This document shows, piece after piece, positions 1-9,104 of a stretch of DNA of 64,000 nucleotides; position 1 is the first letter of the stretch, and every line of letters starts with the position of its first letter. Below the pieces are notes generated by a model. That model was not told where the DNA came from. It did not search any database and worked only from the letters and a program-made list of their open reading frames with translations. The stretch is from [Erwinia] mediterraneensis (GTDB taxonomy: Bacteria; Pseudomonadota; Gammaproteobacteria; Enterobacterales; Enterobacteriaceae): positions 1,199,527 through 1,263,526 of the forward strand of contig NZ_LR026978.1 of assembly GCF_900604315.1 (NCBI RefSeq), written 5' to 3'. The position numbers and the translations under genes are program-made.

Positions 1-177
1 TTCGTTACATTCATACAGAACCCCTCATTCATTATTGGTATGCAAAAGGCAAGCAGCCGCAACAACGCCATCAGGCGATACTGCAGTGAATGTCACGCTC
101 CGGCGTCAATCAGCGGCCCTGCTCACCTGCAAAAGTATTGCTGCATCACAATATATTGCCAGCCGCCCGGCGAAATT

Positions 178-954
178 TTACCCGGTCAGATCCGCGCTAA
201 AGTCGAGAATATGCTGACAAAACGCCTCAGGATGGGAAATAAAAGGCGCATGTGCCGCTTTTTCCATCACACGCGACACGCTGGCAGGCCAGCATTCATC
301 CAGCAGGTCTGCCACGCGGCGGGGCACCAGTCCGTCGAGATAGCCGTAAATGCGCAGAAAGGGCACGGGTAAATCGCGTAACGCTTCGCGCAGATCGGCC
401 TGGCCCAGAATCGCCAGTCCCCCTTCCAGTACCGGCACAGACGGCATCGGCTGCGACAGCACCACCTCTTTCAGCGCGCGGGCGTCCTGACGCGCACTCT
501 CGGTGCCCAGGGTTTGCAGCGCCAGAAAACGCTCCACCGTGCGCTGATAATCCTGACTGAGCTGCTGCTGAAACCCCTGCAGCGTGTCTGGCTTAATGCC
601 GGGCCAGGTGTCGCAGGCGGTAAAACAGGGAGAAGAGGCCACGGTAATCAGACCGCTGACCCGTTGTGGCAGTGTCAGCGCCAACTGGCTCGCCACCAGG
701 CCCCCGAGCGACCAGCCCAGCAGGATGGCCTTTTCCGGCAGTGACGGTACCAGTTCCTGCGCCATTTCCGTCAGCGTCAACGCAGGATAGCCCTGGCTGC
801 GGCCAAAGCCGGGCAAATCGACCTGATGCAGGCGAAAATGCGGGCTGAGACGCGGCGTAATGCTGTTCCATACCTCCGCGTTCAATCCCCATCCGTGCAG
901 CAGCACAAGATCCACATTTCCTTCCCCGCTGGTGTGCCAGTAGAGCGAATTCAT
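178..954 (-). CDS. bioH: Pimeloyl-[acyl-carrier protein] methyl ester esterase
   Basis: Cytoplasmic alpha/beta hydrolase that removes the methyl ester from pimeloyl-ACP methyl ester, ending the BioC-BioH route to the pimelate moiety of biotin. The 258-residue product has the nucleophile elbow GWSLGG with Ser82, and Asp207 and His235 in the expected triad positions, the same numbering as E. coli BioH. The oxyanion-loop HGWG lies near residue 20. The gene is divergent from gntX with only 35 bases between the start codons, so both promoters must share or overlap this short gap or lie inside the opposite gene. All catalytic residues are intact. Confidence 0.96.
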   Translation of the reverse strand: MNSLYWHTSGEGNVDLVLLHGWGLNAEVWNSITPRLSPHFRLHQVDLPGFGRSQGYPALTLTEMAQELVPSLPEKAILLGWSLGGLVASQLALTLPQRVSGLITVASSPCFTACDTWPGIKPDTLQGFQQQLSQDYQRTVERFLALQTLGTESARQDARALKEVVLSQPMPSVPVLEGGLAILGQADLREALRDLPVPFLRIYGYLDGLVPRRVADLLDECWPASVSRVMEKAAHAPFISHPEAFCQHILDFSADLTG

Positions 955-989
955 CAGTTACTATCCCGTCATTAAAAAAGGAGGCTGCT

Positions 990-1673
990 ATGCTACCAAT
1001 GCCAGGCGTCTGTTGGCTATGCCACCTGCCGTTGCGTTTGTCGCAACACGGCATGTGCAGCGTCTGTCTGCGCCAGCTGCCTGCCCTGCCGCCGCTTTGC
1101 CCGTGCTGCGCCCTGCCATCGCCACATCCCCGCCAGCCTTGCGGCCGCTGCCTGCAGCGCCCACCGCCCTGGCAGGCGCTGGTGTGTGTCAGCGATTATG
1201 CGCCGCCGCTCAGTGAGTTGGTCCATCGCCTGAAATTTTCCGGGGTCACCGCACTCAGAGTGATGCTGGCAAGATTACTTTTGCTAAGCTGGTTACAGGC
1301 GCGCAGGATGCGCCTCGTGCCGCGTCCCGATCTGCTGCTGTGCGTTCCGCTGCACAAAAGGCGTTTATGGCGACGCGGCTTTAATCAGTCGGCTTTGCTG
1401 GCAACGCCGCTGGCACACTGGCTGCAGTGCGAATTTTGGCCCCATGGCATCCGCCGCCCGCGTGCGGCCTTGCCGCAGCATCAGCTGAACGCACGCCAGC
1501 GGCAACGTAACCTGCGTGGGGCGTTTCGCCTTGAAATGGATGTCACAGCACGCCATATTGCGCTGATTGACGACGTAGTCACGACCGGCAGTACGGTGGC
1601 AGAAATCAGCCATCTTTTGCAGGCCCGGGGGGCGGCCAGCGTACAGGTCTGGTGCCTGTGCCGTACCTTGTAG
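990..1673 (+). CDS. gntX: ComF-family phosphoribosyltransferase-like protein GntX
   Basis: A 227-residue ComF/GntX family protein. The N-terminus has paired CxxC-type cysteines (about residues 8-55) that look like a zinc ribbon. The C-terminus has a type I phosphoribosyltransferase PRPP loop, IALIDDVVTTGSTV (about 190-203). In E. coli the gene is linked to use of DNA as a nutrient and to gluconate genes; the biochemical role is not settled. The start is well supported by AAAGGAGG a few bases upstream. It lies 58 bases before nfuA on the same strand, although nfuA has its own regulatory site. Confidence 0.93.
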   Translation: MLPMPGVCWLCHLPLRLSQHGMCSVCLRQLPALPPLCPCCALPSPHPRQPCGRCLQRPPPWQALVCVSDYAPPLSELVHRLKFSGVTALRVMLARLLLLSWLQARRMRLVPRPDLLLCVPLHKRRLWRRGFNQSALLATPLAHWLQCEFWPHGIRRPRAALPQHQLNARQRQRNLRGAFRLEMDVTARHIALIDDVVTTGSTVAEISHLLQARGAASVQVWCLCRTL

Positions 1674-1694
1674 AGCGCCGTTGATGGGCGTATT

Positions 1695-1719
1695 ATAACC
1701 AACTAAATTAGTCAACTAT
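1695..1719 (+). promoter_or_regulatory. Probable type 1 IscR operator upstream of nfuA
   Basis: This 25-base palindrome in the gntX-nfuA gap agrees with the published type 1 IscR consensus (ATASYYGACTRWWWYAGTCRRSTAT) at 23 of 25 positions. The central AACTAAATTAGTC and the flanking ATA/TAT are clear. Type 1 sites bind [2Fe-2S]-IscR. nfuA is an IscR target in E. coli, so repression under iron-sulfur sufficiency is the expected role. The match is read directly; the function is by homology. Confidence 0.75.
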
Positions 1720-1731
1720 TGAGCAATCGCC

Positions 1732-2307
1732 ATGATCCGTATTACCGATGCTGCCCAGGAGCATTTTGCAAAACTGCTGTCAAAACAGGAAGATGGCACC
1801 CAAATCCGTGTGTTCGTGATTAATCCCGGCACGCCGACGGCGGAGTGCGGTGTTTCTTACTGCCCGCCGGATGCTGTGGAAGCAACCGACACTGAGCTCA
1901 AGTTTGAAAAGCTCTCCGCTTATGTGGATGAGCTGAGCGCGCCCTATCTGGAAGATGCCGAGATCGACTTTGTGACCGATAATCTCGGTTCTCAGCTGAC
2001 ACTGAAAGCGCCGAACGCCAAAATGCGCAAAGTTTCTGACGATGCGCCGCTGATTGAACGCGTTGAGTATCTGCTGCAGGCGCAGATCAACCCGCAGCTG
2101 GCAGGCCACGGTGGTCGTGTGACCCTGATGGAGATCACCGAAGAAGGCTATGCGATTCTGCAGTTTGGCGGCGGCTGTAACGGCTGTTCGATGGTCGACG
2201 TGACGCTGAAAGAAGGTATCGAGAAAGAGTTACTGAACGCTTTCCCGGAACTGAAAGGCGTGCGCGATCTCACCGAGCACCAGCGCGGCGAGCACTCTTA
2301 CTACTGA
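1732..2307 (+). CDS. nfuA: Fe-S cluster biogenesis/carrier protein NfuA
   Basis: Iron-sulfur carrier that binds a [4Fe-4S] cluster at a dimer interface and delivers it to apo-proteins, including under oxidative stress or iron starvation. It also restores the auxiliary cluster of lipoyl synthase. The 191-residue protein has an N-terminal degenerate A-type (HesB-like) domain (about 1-95) and a C-terminal Nfu domain with GGGCNGCSM, giving cluster ligands Cys149 and Cys152, identical to E. coli. A type 1 IscR-like site lies just upstream. A 12-bp perfect inverted repeat follows the stop codon and separates it from convergent malQ. Confidence 0.97.
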   Translation: MIRITDAAQEHFAKLLSKQEDGTQIRVFVINPGTPTAECGVSYCPPDAVEATDTELKFEKLSAYVDELSAPYLEDAEIDFVTDNLGSQLTLKAPNAKMRKVSDDAPLIERVEYLLQAQINPQLAGHGGRVTLMEITEEGYAILQFGGGCNGCSMVDVTLKEGIEKELLNAFPELKGVRDLTEHQRGEHSYY

Positions 2308-2320
2308 TTCTGTGGTTGAC

Positions 2321-2350
2321 CGACAGGATGCCGCGCCGGGCATCCTGTCG
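2321..2350. terminator. Stem-loop between convergent nfuA and malQ
   Basis: A perfect 12-bp stem (CGACAGGATGCC / GGCATCCTGTCG) with a 6-base loop lies between the two convergent stop codons. There is no clear U-tract on either side, so it may act as a bidirectional 3'-end stabiliser or weak terminator. Confidence 0.55.
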
Positions 2351-2358
2351 CAGTGCGT

Positions 2359-4413
2359 TTACCCTTTCCGCCGCTGTCGAGTGACCTCCTTCAGCAGCTT
2401 GTTCACTTCCGGGTCGGCAAACATCTCCTCCAGCGTCAGGGTTAACCGTCGTCGCCAGTTAGGATACTCATCCACTGTACCCGGCACGTTGACCGGCGTG
2501 GGCAGTCCCAGCCAGTCCTCCGGCTGCAGACCCAGCAGAGCGCTCCCGGTCGAGGCCAGATAACGGTGTATCGCCCGATTCAGCTGTGGCGTCATCGCCA
2601 GCTTATCCGCCCGTTTCGCGCTCCTTGCTGGCAGCACGCCCGCCAGGTGCAATGCCTCCAGCAACGCCTGCTTCTGCTGCGCCCGCTGCTGGTAGAGCTT
2701 TTGTAATCCGGCGGCATCAGGATAAAGCCCCAGCTTTTCCCCCAGCGCAAAATCGCCCCCTTCCCAGAAACCGTACAGGGTGGGCAGATCGTGCGTGCTG
2801 GCGCTGGCGATCGACTGCCGCGGCCAGCGTGCCGGCTGACGATAAGTCCCGTCGCGCTCCTCTTCAAACCACAGCACTTTCCATGAGAAGATGCCGCTGT
2901 TACGCAGCTTGCTGATGATCTCTTTCGGCACGATACCCAAATCTTCACCGATCACCATACAGCGATGGCGCTGGCTCTCCAGCGCCATGATCGCCAGCAG
3001 ATCGTCCACCGGGTAGAAAACATAGGCCCCCTTATCCGCCGTTTCGCCATAGGGGATCCACCACAACCGCAGCAGCGCCATCACATGATCGATACGCAAG
3101 GCGCCGCAGTCGCGCATATTGGCGCGCAGCAGATCGATAAATGGCTGGTAACCGCGTGCCATCAGGACGTTAGGATCCATCGGCGGCAGCCCCCAGTTTT
3201 GTCCCAGCGGCCCGAGACGATCCGGCGGGGCGCCCACCGAGGCTTTCATGCGATAAAGCTCCGGATCTTGCCAGGTTTCGGCGCTGCCTTCCGCCACGCC
3301 AACCGCCAGATCGCGGTACAGCCCCACGGCCATGCCCAACTGCTGGCAGCGCTGCCAGCAACGGGCAAACTGACTGTGCGCCAGCCACTGCAGCCACATC
3401 CAGAAGCGGATCTCATCGCCGTGTGCGTCGCACCAGCGCTGGACCGCAGGCAGGCGGGCGTTGTGCCATGCTTCAGGCCAGGCGGGCCAGCCTGCCGCCT
3501 TTTTTTCCCGCTGCAGCGCATCATAGGCCGCCTGATACCAGAGATGTTCGCCGCCTTGCGCCACAAAGGCATCAAACGCCTGTACCGCTGGCTGCTGTGC
3601 GTCGCGCTGGCTGAAGGTTTGCCATGCCAGGCGCAGCGCCTCCAGCTTCAGCTGCGCCACACCGCTGTAATCGACCCATTCGCTGCGGCGTACTTTTTCC
3701 AGCGCCTGCTGCGTTTCAGCCGCCAGCCACCAGCGCTGCGCCGCCGCACTCTGCTGAAAATCTTCGACCTGCGCAACATCGATATACAGGATATTCAGCC
3801 AGCGACGCGATGACGGGCTGTAGGGGCTGGCGCTCTCCGGATCCGCCGGATAGAGCGCATGCAGCGGATTGAGACCAATAAAATCGCCGCCGCGTTGCGC
3901 AATTTCCACCAGCATGTTTTCCAGATCGCCAAAATCGCCGATGCCCCAGTTCCGTTCTGAGCGCAGCGTATAAAGCTGCACCAGCGCCCCCCAGCACTTT
4001 CCACCGGCCCGCAGCACTGCCGGCTGATAACAGCGACGCGGCGTAATAATAATACGCGTCGCCCACTGCTGTTCGCCCTGGCTGAGGGTCAGCTGATGAT
4101 AGCCCTGCGGCAGACGCGGCGGCAGTGTCAGCGTTTCACCGCTCCCGACCTCGCCGCTATAGGTTTTGCCCTGCTCGCTCAGCAGCTGCCAGTGAAAGCG
4201 TCCGCTGCCGCTCAGCTGCAGCGTGCGTGCTGCCGTGCCGCTGAAGACCCTGACGGGCGGCAGCGGGGCGTCTGCCGTCCCGGTATACGCCATCACCGCC
4301 AGTAACTGGCGGCGAGTTTCATCGCTAATCGCCTGCTCTTCGCCTTTGATATTGATAAAATTCGGGGCGATACCGGCAGCGCTCGCTGCTTGTTCCAGTT
4401 GATTCTCTTTCAT
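2359..4413 (-). CDS. malQ: 4-alpha-glucanotransferase (amylomaltase)
   Basis: GH77 enzyme that disproportionates maltose and maltodextrins, moving glucan chains between molecules in the cytoplasm. The 684-residue length is close to E. coli MalQ. The catalytic nucleophile is in ALRIDHVM (Asp442), the acid/base region is EDLGIVPKE, and the third acidic residue is in STHDLPT. The N-terminal domain of about 150 residues is typical of the proteobacterial type. In E. coli malQ is the second gene of malPQ beside malT; here neither malP nor malT is next to it, and glpR follows directly. The promoter must therefore lie in the short gap upstream of the start. Confidence 0.96.
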   Translation of the reverse strand: MKENQLEQAASAAGIAPNFINIKGEEQAISDETRRQLLAVMAYTGTADAPLPPVRVFSGTAARTLQLSGSGRFHWQLLSEQGKTYSGEVGSGETLTLPPRLPQGYHQLTLSQGEQQWATRIIITPRRCYQPAVLRAGGKCWGALVQLYTLRSERNWGIGDFGDLENMLVEIAQRGGDFIGLNPLHALYPADPESASPYSPSSRRWLNILYIDVAQVEDFQQSAAAQRWWLAAETQQALEKVRRSEWVDYSGVAQLKLEALRLAWQTFSQRDAQQPAVQAFDAFVAQGGEHLWYQAAYDALQREKKAAGWPAWPEAWHNARLPAVQRWCDAHGDEIRFWMWLQWLAHSQFARCWQRCQQLGMAVGLYRDLAVGVAEGSAETWQDPELYRMKASVGAPPDRLGPLGQNWGLPPMDPNVLMARGYQPFIDLLRANMRDCGALRIDHVMALLRLWWIPYGETADKGAYVFYPVDDLLAIMALESQRHRCMVIGEDLGIVPKEIISKLRNSGIFSWKVLWFEEERDGTYRQPARWPRQSIASASTHDLPTLYGFWEGGDFALGEKLGLYPDAAGLQKLYQQRAQQKQALLEALHLAGVLPARSAKRADKLAMTPQLNRAIHRYLASTGSALLGLQPEDWLGLPTPVNVPGTVDEYPNWRRRLTLTLEEMFADPEVNKLLKEVTRQRRKG

Positions 4414-4571
4414 TACCGCTCCTTAACGCTATGCCTGCCAGACAGGTTGCTGGTATCAGCGCAAGCTGATGCAGCCTGTTATCAACGCGGACACATCAGC
4501 AACGCCTTAAGTTAAGACGGCATTGAGAAAAAAAGCGACAGTACCAGTACAGGAAAAAGGGAAAGGCATAA

Positions 4572-4594
4572 GCAGGCCAGATGAACTGGCCTGC
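4572..4594 (-). terminator. Probable terminator after glpR
   Basis: A 9-bp stem GCAGGCCAG / CTGGCCTGC with a 5-base loop lies just past the glpR stop codon. On the minus strand it is followed by a pyrimidine-rich, T-rich stretch. It probably ends the glpEGR transcript before malQ. Confidence 0.5.
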
Positions 4595-4599
4595 GGGAG

Positions 4600-5358
4600 T
4601 CAGCAGAGTTCGAGGTGAACCTCATGCTGTTCGATCACTTTCATCACGCTGGGGGGCGGCAGTTGATCGGTATAGAGATAATCCAGCAGGCTCATGTTGC
4701 CCAGGTTGACCATCGCGTTACGGCCAAACTTAGAATGGTCGACAACCAGCATCACGCAGCGCGAATTATCAATAATGGCGCGTTTGGTGCGCACTTCGTG
4801 ATAATCGAACTCCAGCAGCGAGCCATCCATATCGATACCGCTGATGCCGATAATGCCGTAATCGAGACGAAATTGAGAGATGAAATCGAGCGTGGCTTCA
4901 CCCATTACACCGCCGTCGCGCGTGCGTACTTCACCGCCTGCGATAATCAGATGAAAATCGGGTTTCGACATCAACAGCATGGCCACGTTGAGATTGTTGG
5001 TCACCACCCGCAGATTGCTGTGGTTCAACAAGGCATGGGCAACCGCTTCCGGAGTGGTGCCGATATCAATAAACAGCGTAGCGCCATCAGGGATCTGGCT
5101 GGCCACACGCTGGGCAATGCGCGCCTTTTCCGCCGACCACATCATTTTGCGATCCTGCCAGGCGGTATTTTCGGAGCTGGAAGGTAACGCGGCGCCACCG
5201 TGATGACGCTGAATTTTATTCTGTTCCGCGAGATCGTTGAGATCACGTCGGATAGTTTGCGGGCTGACCTCAAAGTGCTCAACTAACTCTTCGGTACTGA
5301 CATACCCCTGACGCCGAACCAGATCGATAATGGCGTCATGACGCTGCGTCTGCTTCAC
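4600..5358 (-). CDS. glpR: DeoR-family glycerol-3-phosphate regulon repressor
   Basis: Transcriptional repressor of the glp regulon, released by glycerol-3-phosphate. It has 252 residues, the same as E. coli GlpR. An N-terminal DeoR helix-turn-helix (about residues 19-43, with SPQTIRRDLNDL) is followed by a DeoR C-terminal sensor domain with IDIGTTPEAVA. It is the last gene of a glpE-glpG-glpR run on the minus strand. A likely target operator lies in front of the divergent glpD gene. Confidence 0.95.
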   Translation of the reverse strand: MKQTQRHDAIIDLVRRQGYVSTEELVEHFEVSPQTIRRDLNDLAEQNKIQRHHGGAALPSSSENTAWQDRKMMWSAEKARIAQRVASQIPDGATLFIDIGTTPEAVAHALLNHSNLRVVTNNLNVAMLLMSKPDFHLIIAGGEVRTRDGGVMGEATLDFISQFRLDYGIIGISGIDMDGSLLEFDYHEVRTKRAIIDNSRCVMLVVDHSKFGRNAMVNLGNMSLLDYLYTDQLPPPSVMKVIEQHEVHLELC

Positions 5359-5408
5359 TTCACTCTCCTGTCTATGGCCTGTAGCCTGTTTTTATCGTGG
5401 TGACGGCA

Positions 5409-6233
5409 TTAACGGCGCGCGACCTTACGGGTATCCACCAGCGCCATCGCCAGCCCCACCAGCAAACCGGTCACGTGAGCGGCATTGGCAATGGATAAGC
5501 CAAACGCGTCAAACCAGCCAATCACCAGCCACAGGATAGCGAATGCGATGAGCCCACGCTCCAGAAAAATGCCGCTTTGCGGATCGCGTTCGCCGCGTAA
5601 CCAGCAATAGCCCATCAATGCATATACCACGCCGGACAGACCGCCAAACCAGATACCACTGAACTTCGCCTGCATCCAGCCGCTCAACAGCGCGGAAATC
5701 AGCATAATAACAAACAGTTTGCCTTTGCCGAGGCGCTTTTCTACCGCTCCCCCAAGATACCACCACCAGAGCAGGTTAAAGAGGATATGTAGCAGAGAAA
5801 AGTGCAACAACGCATGGCTGAACCAACGCCAGAGCTGGAGATATTGCGCTTGCCCGGATGGCCAGGCGAGCCAGGCCATCACCGTGCGATCCCCTGCCAC
5901 CTGCATCAGCAGAAAAACGGCTACACAAGCCACCATGATGCTCATAGTCAGCGCTCCCGCGCGTGCGCGGATATTTCCCCACAGGTTGCCCGACTGATAA
6001 CGCAGACCGCTGCCGGTATGACCGGCCTGCCAGCTGGCCGCCTGATAACGCGCATGGTTTGGATCGCGTATAAAGCGCTGAAGTTCGTTTTCGACCATTT
6101 CTACCTGGGTTTCATCATCCAGTACGATGTAGTAGTGGTCATCCTGCTCAATACGCAGACGTACGCCTTGTGTTGCCATATAGTCGACAAAGGCTTGCGC
6201 CATACGCGGATGATTCAATTGAGTAATACGCAT
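5409..6233 (-). CDS. glpG: Rhomboid intramembrane serine protease
   Basis: Inner-membrane rhomboid protease. The 274-residue protein has an N-terminal cytoplasmic domain (about 1-90) and six membrane segments. The catalytic dyad is Ser200 in [11 protein letters not shown] and His253 in NAAHVTGLL, one residue offset from E. coli Ser201/His254. His149 and Asn153 of the oxyanion site are in LLHILFN. It sits 50 bases upstream of glpR and 39 bases downstream of glpE and is probably co-transcribed. Confidence 0.95.
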   Translation of the reverse strand: MRITQLNHPRMAQAFVDYMATQGVRLRIEQDDHYYIVLDDETQVEMVENELQRFIRDPNHARYQAASWQAGHTGSGLRYQSGNLWGNIRARAGALTMSIMVACVAVFLLMQVAGDRTVMAWLAWPSGQAQYLQLWRWFSHALLHFSLLHILFNLLWWWYLGGAVEKRLGKGKLFVIMLISALLSGWMQAKFSGIWFGGLSGVVYALMGYCWLRGERDPQSGIFLERGLIAFAILWLVIGWFDAFGLSIANAAHVTGLLVGLAMALVDTRKVARR

Positions 6234-6272
6234 CTTACGCCGTTCTCCTTGCTCTGGACGCGCTGACGCGGC

Positions 6273-6599
6273 TCAGGCGATATCTGAGGCGACCTGTTCC
6301 GGAAAGGCTGCGCGCCAGGCGTCAAAACCGCCATCAATGCTGTAAGCAGCCTTGAATCCCTGATCAAGCAGATACTGTGCGGCCCCTTTGCTGCTGTTGC
6401 CGTGATAACACATCACCAGCACCGGCTGCGTCATGTCCGCCTGAGACAGGAAGCTGTTCAGGTTTTCATTGGATAAGTGCAGCGCATCCGTGGCATGCGC
6501 CGCCTGGAAGCTTTGCGGATCGCGGATATCGACCAGCAGTGCGCCCTGAGTCAGATAATCCTGCGCCTGTCGGACAGAAATACATTCGAAAGTTTCCAT
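6273..6599 (-). CDS. glpE: Thiosulfate sulfurtransferase (single-domain rhodanese)
   Basis: Cytoplasmic rhodanese that transfers sulfane sulfur from thiosulfate to thiol or cyanide acceptors. The ATG at 6599 gives 108 residues, exactly the E. coli GlpE length; longer in-frame extensions upstream run into the glpD promoter region and are not credible. The active-site loop [10 protein letters not shown] carries the persulfide cysteine Cys64. It is the first gene of the glpEGR unit, divergent from glpD. Confidence 0.94.
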   Translation of the reverse strand: METFECISVRQAQDYLTQGALLVDIRDPQSFQAAHATDALHLSNENLNSFLSQADMTQPVLVMCYHGNSSKGAAQYLLDQGFKAAYSIDGGFDAWRAAFPEQVASDIA

Positions 6600-6775
6600 G
6601 GTGTCTCTCATTTTTCGGTCATTAACAGCCCCCATTGTACCCTGAGTTGGCAGTGCTATAACCTGACAAAGATTGTGGTCTTGTGATTTTTTCAGCGCAG
6701 GAATGTTAGCTCTATCACGCAAAATTGTTTTTCCTGGGTTAAGGACTGGCATCAATGTTGGTTTGCGATTATTAT

Positions 6776-6795
6776 TGTGCTCGAAAACGAACATT
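6776..6795 (+). promoter_or_regulatory. Probable GlpR operator in the glpD promoter
   Basis: The stretch contains TGCTCGAAAACGAACA, a near-palindrome matching the GlpR operator (half-sites TGTTCG/CGAACA around an AT core). A second, weaker CGAACAT half-site follows within 20 bases. It lies about 35 bases before the glpD start, where repressor binding would block transcription. Confidence 0.65.
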
Positions 6796-6827
6796 AGCGA
6801 ACGATTCCGAACATCGGAGGAGATGAC

Positions 6828-8336
6828 GTGGAAACCAAAGACCTGATCGTGATCGGCGGCGGCATCAACGGTGCCGGCATTGCGGCTGACGCCGCAGGAC
6901 GCGGACTGTCTGTGCTGATGCTGGAGGCGCGGGATTTGGCCTGTGCAACCTCCTCTGCCAGCTCGAAACTGATCCATGGTGGCCTGCGCTACCTTGAACA
7001 TTATGAATTCCGTCTGGTGAGCGAAGCGCTGGCCGAACGTGAAGTATTACTGAAGATGGCACCGCATATCGCTTTCCCGATGCGCTTCCGTCTGCCGCAC
7101 CGTCCGCATCTGCGTCCGGCCTGGATGATCCGTACCGGTCTGTTTATGTATGACCACCTGGGTAAACGCACCAGCCTGCCGGGCAGTAAGAGTTTGCGTT
7201 TTGGCGCGGATTCCGCTCTGAAACCGGAAATTACGCGCGGTTTCGAATATTCTGACTGCTGGGTTGACGATGCGCGTCTGGTGGTGCTGAACGCGCAGGA
7301 AGTGGTGAAACGCGGCGGTGAAGTGCGTACCCGCACCCGCGTGACCCGCGCCTGGCGTGAAGAAGGCATGTGGATGGTGGAAGCCGAAGATACCGACAGC
7401 GGCGAACACTTCACCTTCCGTGCCAAAGGTCTGGTGAATGCTGCCGGCCCCTGGGTGAAAGAGTTCTTTGACGACGGGCTACAGCTGAAATCCCCGTATG
7501 GCATCCGCCTGATCAAGGGCAGCCATATTGTGGTGCCGCGCGTGCACAATGAAAAGCAGGCGTACATTCTGCAGAACGAAGATAATCGTATCGTGTTTGT
7601 TATCCCGTGGATGGATGAGTTTTCCATCATCGGCACCACCGATGTGGAGTACAAAGGCGATCCGCGTAACGTCAAAATTGACGATAACGAAATCGATTAC
7701 CTGCTGAAAGTGTATAACGGCCACTTTAAACGTACTTTGGTACGCGATGATATCGTCTGGACATACTCTGGCGTGCGTCCGCTGTGTGATGATGAGTCCG
7801 ATTCACCGCAGGCAATTACCCGTGACTATACGCTGGATGTACGTGACGATAACGGTCAGGCCCCGCTGCTCTCTGTGTTTGGCGGCAAGCTGACCACCTA
7901 TCGCAAACTGGCCGAGCATGCGCTGGAGAAATTGGCGAAATACTATACCAATATCGGGCCAGCCTGGACCAAAAACTGCGTATTGCCGGGCGGCAACATT
8001 TCCGGTACCCGCGAAGATTATGCGGCCAGCCTGCGTCGACGTTATCCGTTCATCAGTGAAGGTATGGCACGTCACTATGCCCGCACTTACGGCAGCAATA
8101 GCGAGAAGCTGCTTGAAGGCGCACAGAGCCTGCAGGATCTGGGTGAGAACTTCGGCCACGAATTCTACGAGGCGGAATTGCGTTATCTGGTGCAAAACGA
8201 ATGGGTGCGCGAGCTGGATGATGCTATCTGGCGCCGCACCAAACAGGGCATGTGGCTGAGCGAAGCGGAACAGGCGCGTATCAGGGAGTGGCTGGCAAAT
8301 CATAGCCGGAAACCGGTGATGTCGCTGGCGTCGTAA
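6828..8336 (+). CDS. glpD: Aerobic glycerol-3-phosphate dehydrogenase
   Basis: Membrane-associated FAD enzyme that oxidises sn-glycerol-3-phosphate to dihydroxyacetone phosphate and passes electrons to ubiquinone. The 502-residue protein opens with [19 protein letters not shown], the FAD-binding Rossmann motif, and retains the DAO-type core with [15 protein letters not shown]. Translation begins at GTG (6828), preceded by CGGAGG with 7-base spacing; the nearby ATG at 6823 is out of frame. Its expression is probably controlled by GlpR through the upstream operator. Confidence 0.97.
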   Translation: METKDLIVIGGGINGAGIAADAAGRGLSVLMLEARDLACATSSASSKLIHGGLRYLEHYEFRLVSEALAEREVLLKMAPHIAFPMRFRLPHRPHLRPAWMIRTGLFMYDHLGKRTSLPGSKSLRFGADSALKPEITRGFEYSDCWVDDARLVVLNAQEVVKRGGEVRTRTRVTRAWREEGMWMVEAEDTDSGEHFTFRAKGLVNAAGPWVKEFFDDGLQLKSPYGIRLIKGSHIVVPRVHNEKQAYILQNEDNRIVFVIPWMDEFSIIGTTDVEYKGDPRNVKIDDNEIDYLLKVYNGHFKRTLVRDDIVWTYSGVRPLCDDESDSPQAITRDYTLDVRDDNGQAPLLSVFGGKLTTYRKLAEHALEKLAKYYTNIGPAWTKNCVLPGGNISGTREDYAASLRRRYPFISEGMARHYARTYGSNSEKLLEGAQSLQDLGENFGHEFYEAELRYLVQNEWVRELDDAIWRRTKQGMWLSEAEQARIREWLANHSRKPVMSLAS

Positions 8337-8420
8337 CTATCTCTGGTGCTGCCAGCATCGCGATATCTGGCGCTGGTATGTAAATAAGCAAATATAAATT
8401 TTACCAATCAAAGCCAAAAT

Positions 8421-8455
8421 CTACGCATCCCGGCCTTCGCGGCCAGGATGCGTAG
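8421..8455 (+). terminator. Stem-loop downstream of glpD
   Basis: CTACGCATCC / GGATGCGTAG (10 bp), with an inner GGCC/GGCC stem and a TTCGC loop, forms a strong hairpin 85 bases after the glpD stop. No T-tract follows, so termination efficiency is uncertain. It marks the edge between core sequence and the AT-rich block to the right. Confidence 0.45.
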
Positions 8456-8633
8456 ATGCATCGGTCATTACCGCCTTTTCCGCATATAAGTTCCCGGGGA
8501 GAGTTTAGTATACCTTTCACGGGTGACACTATCAGGAGCATTAGCATTAACGTTGCCCTGAGCGGCACAGATGTCATCGCTGACGGCTATGGCCCTGAAT
8601 ACAACGTCATTCTCTTTAATACTAATTACTTAT

Positions 8634-8843
8634 TTAACAGCGCCCCCTATCTCTAAAATCAATGTTAAAATTTAAGTGCCTTTCTTTATGAACATAATTT
8701 CCATCTTTAACGCATAAAGTTAATGCAGTTCTGTCTTCAATAGTTACCTGAAGAATACCACCCTTTTTCTGAAAATATTCTTGTACAGCTCGCGCCTTAC
8801 CTTCTCTGCTATAAACAACAGGTAAACATATTGTGTGAGTTAA
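8634..8843 (-). pseudogene. Orphan 69-codon coding fragment (C-terminal end of a lost gene)
   Basis: Reading the minus strand from 8843 to the stop at 8634 gives 69 codons without a usable start; a TGA lies directly upstream in frame. The product looks protein-like, with stretches such as REGKARAVQEYFQKKGG and KDGNYVHKERHLNFNIDF. Base composition is as AT-rich as the large gene to the right. I do not recognise the family. The likeliest explanation is the 3' end of a horizontally acquired gene whose 5' part has been lost. It could still be translated from a non-standard start. Confidence 0.4.
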
Positions 8844-8894
8844 TCACAAAACTGCAGCCATCCCCCATCAACTGTCGTTGAGCGTTCAGCTTCC

Positions 8895-9030
8895 TCCTGT
8901 GAAGCAAAAAATCATGCAATAGCGTTCCGGTGCCTGCGGGTTGAAAATGCCGGTAACGATCGCCTCTGCGCTAATGCCATTCTGCCTGCGCTGCAAAATA
9001 GTATACATTCTGCTGCCGTTGCGTTAACGC
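8895..9030 (-). pseudogene. Decayed glycogen phosphorylase (glgP-like) relic
   Basis: On the minus strand this stretch contains a block reading TGIFNPQAPERY, matching [12 protein letters not shown] of the intact glgP at 13.4 kb in the same orientation. DNA similarity continues on one side (the CCGTTGCG segment) but with frame changes and stops. It is a short, disrupted paralogous piece about 4.4 kb from the real gene. It may be an old duplication or what remains of a second phosphorylase. E. coli K-12 has the small locus yzgL at this position; whether the two are related cannot be decided here. Confidence 0.5.
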
Positions 9031-9104
9031 CGCCGTCCCTGGCGTGTAAATAAAATTTTTCCATCTGATTATCTTTTCAGATACGCGCTATGCCAGCGCT
9101 GGCG

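Noticed and set aside
8456-8656. 66-codon plus-strand frame after glpD
   Set aside because: It starts inside the downstream hairpin, has no ribosome-binding site and overlaps the better supported minus-strand fragment.
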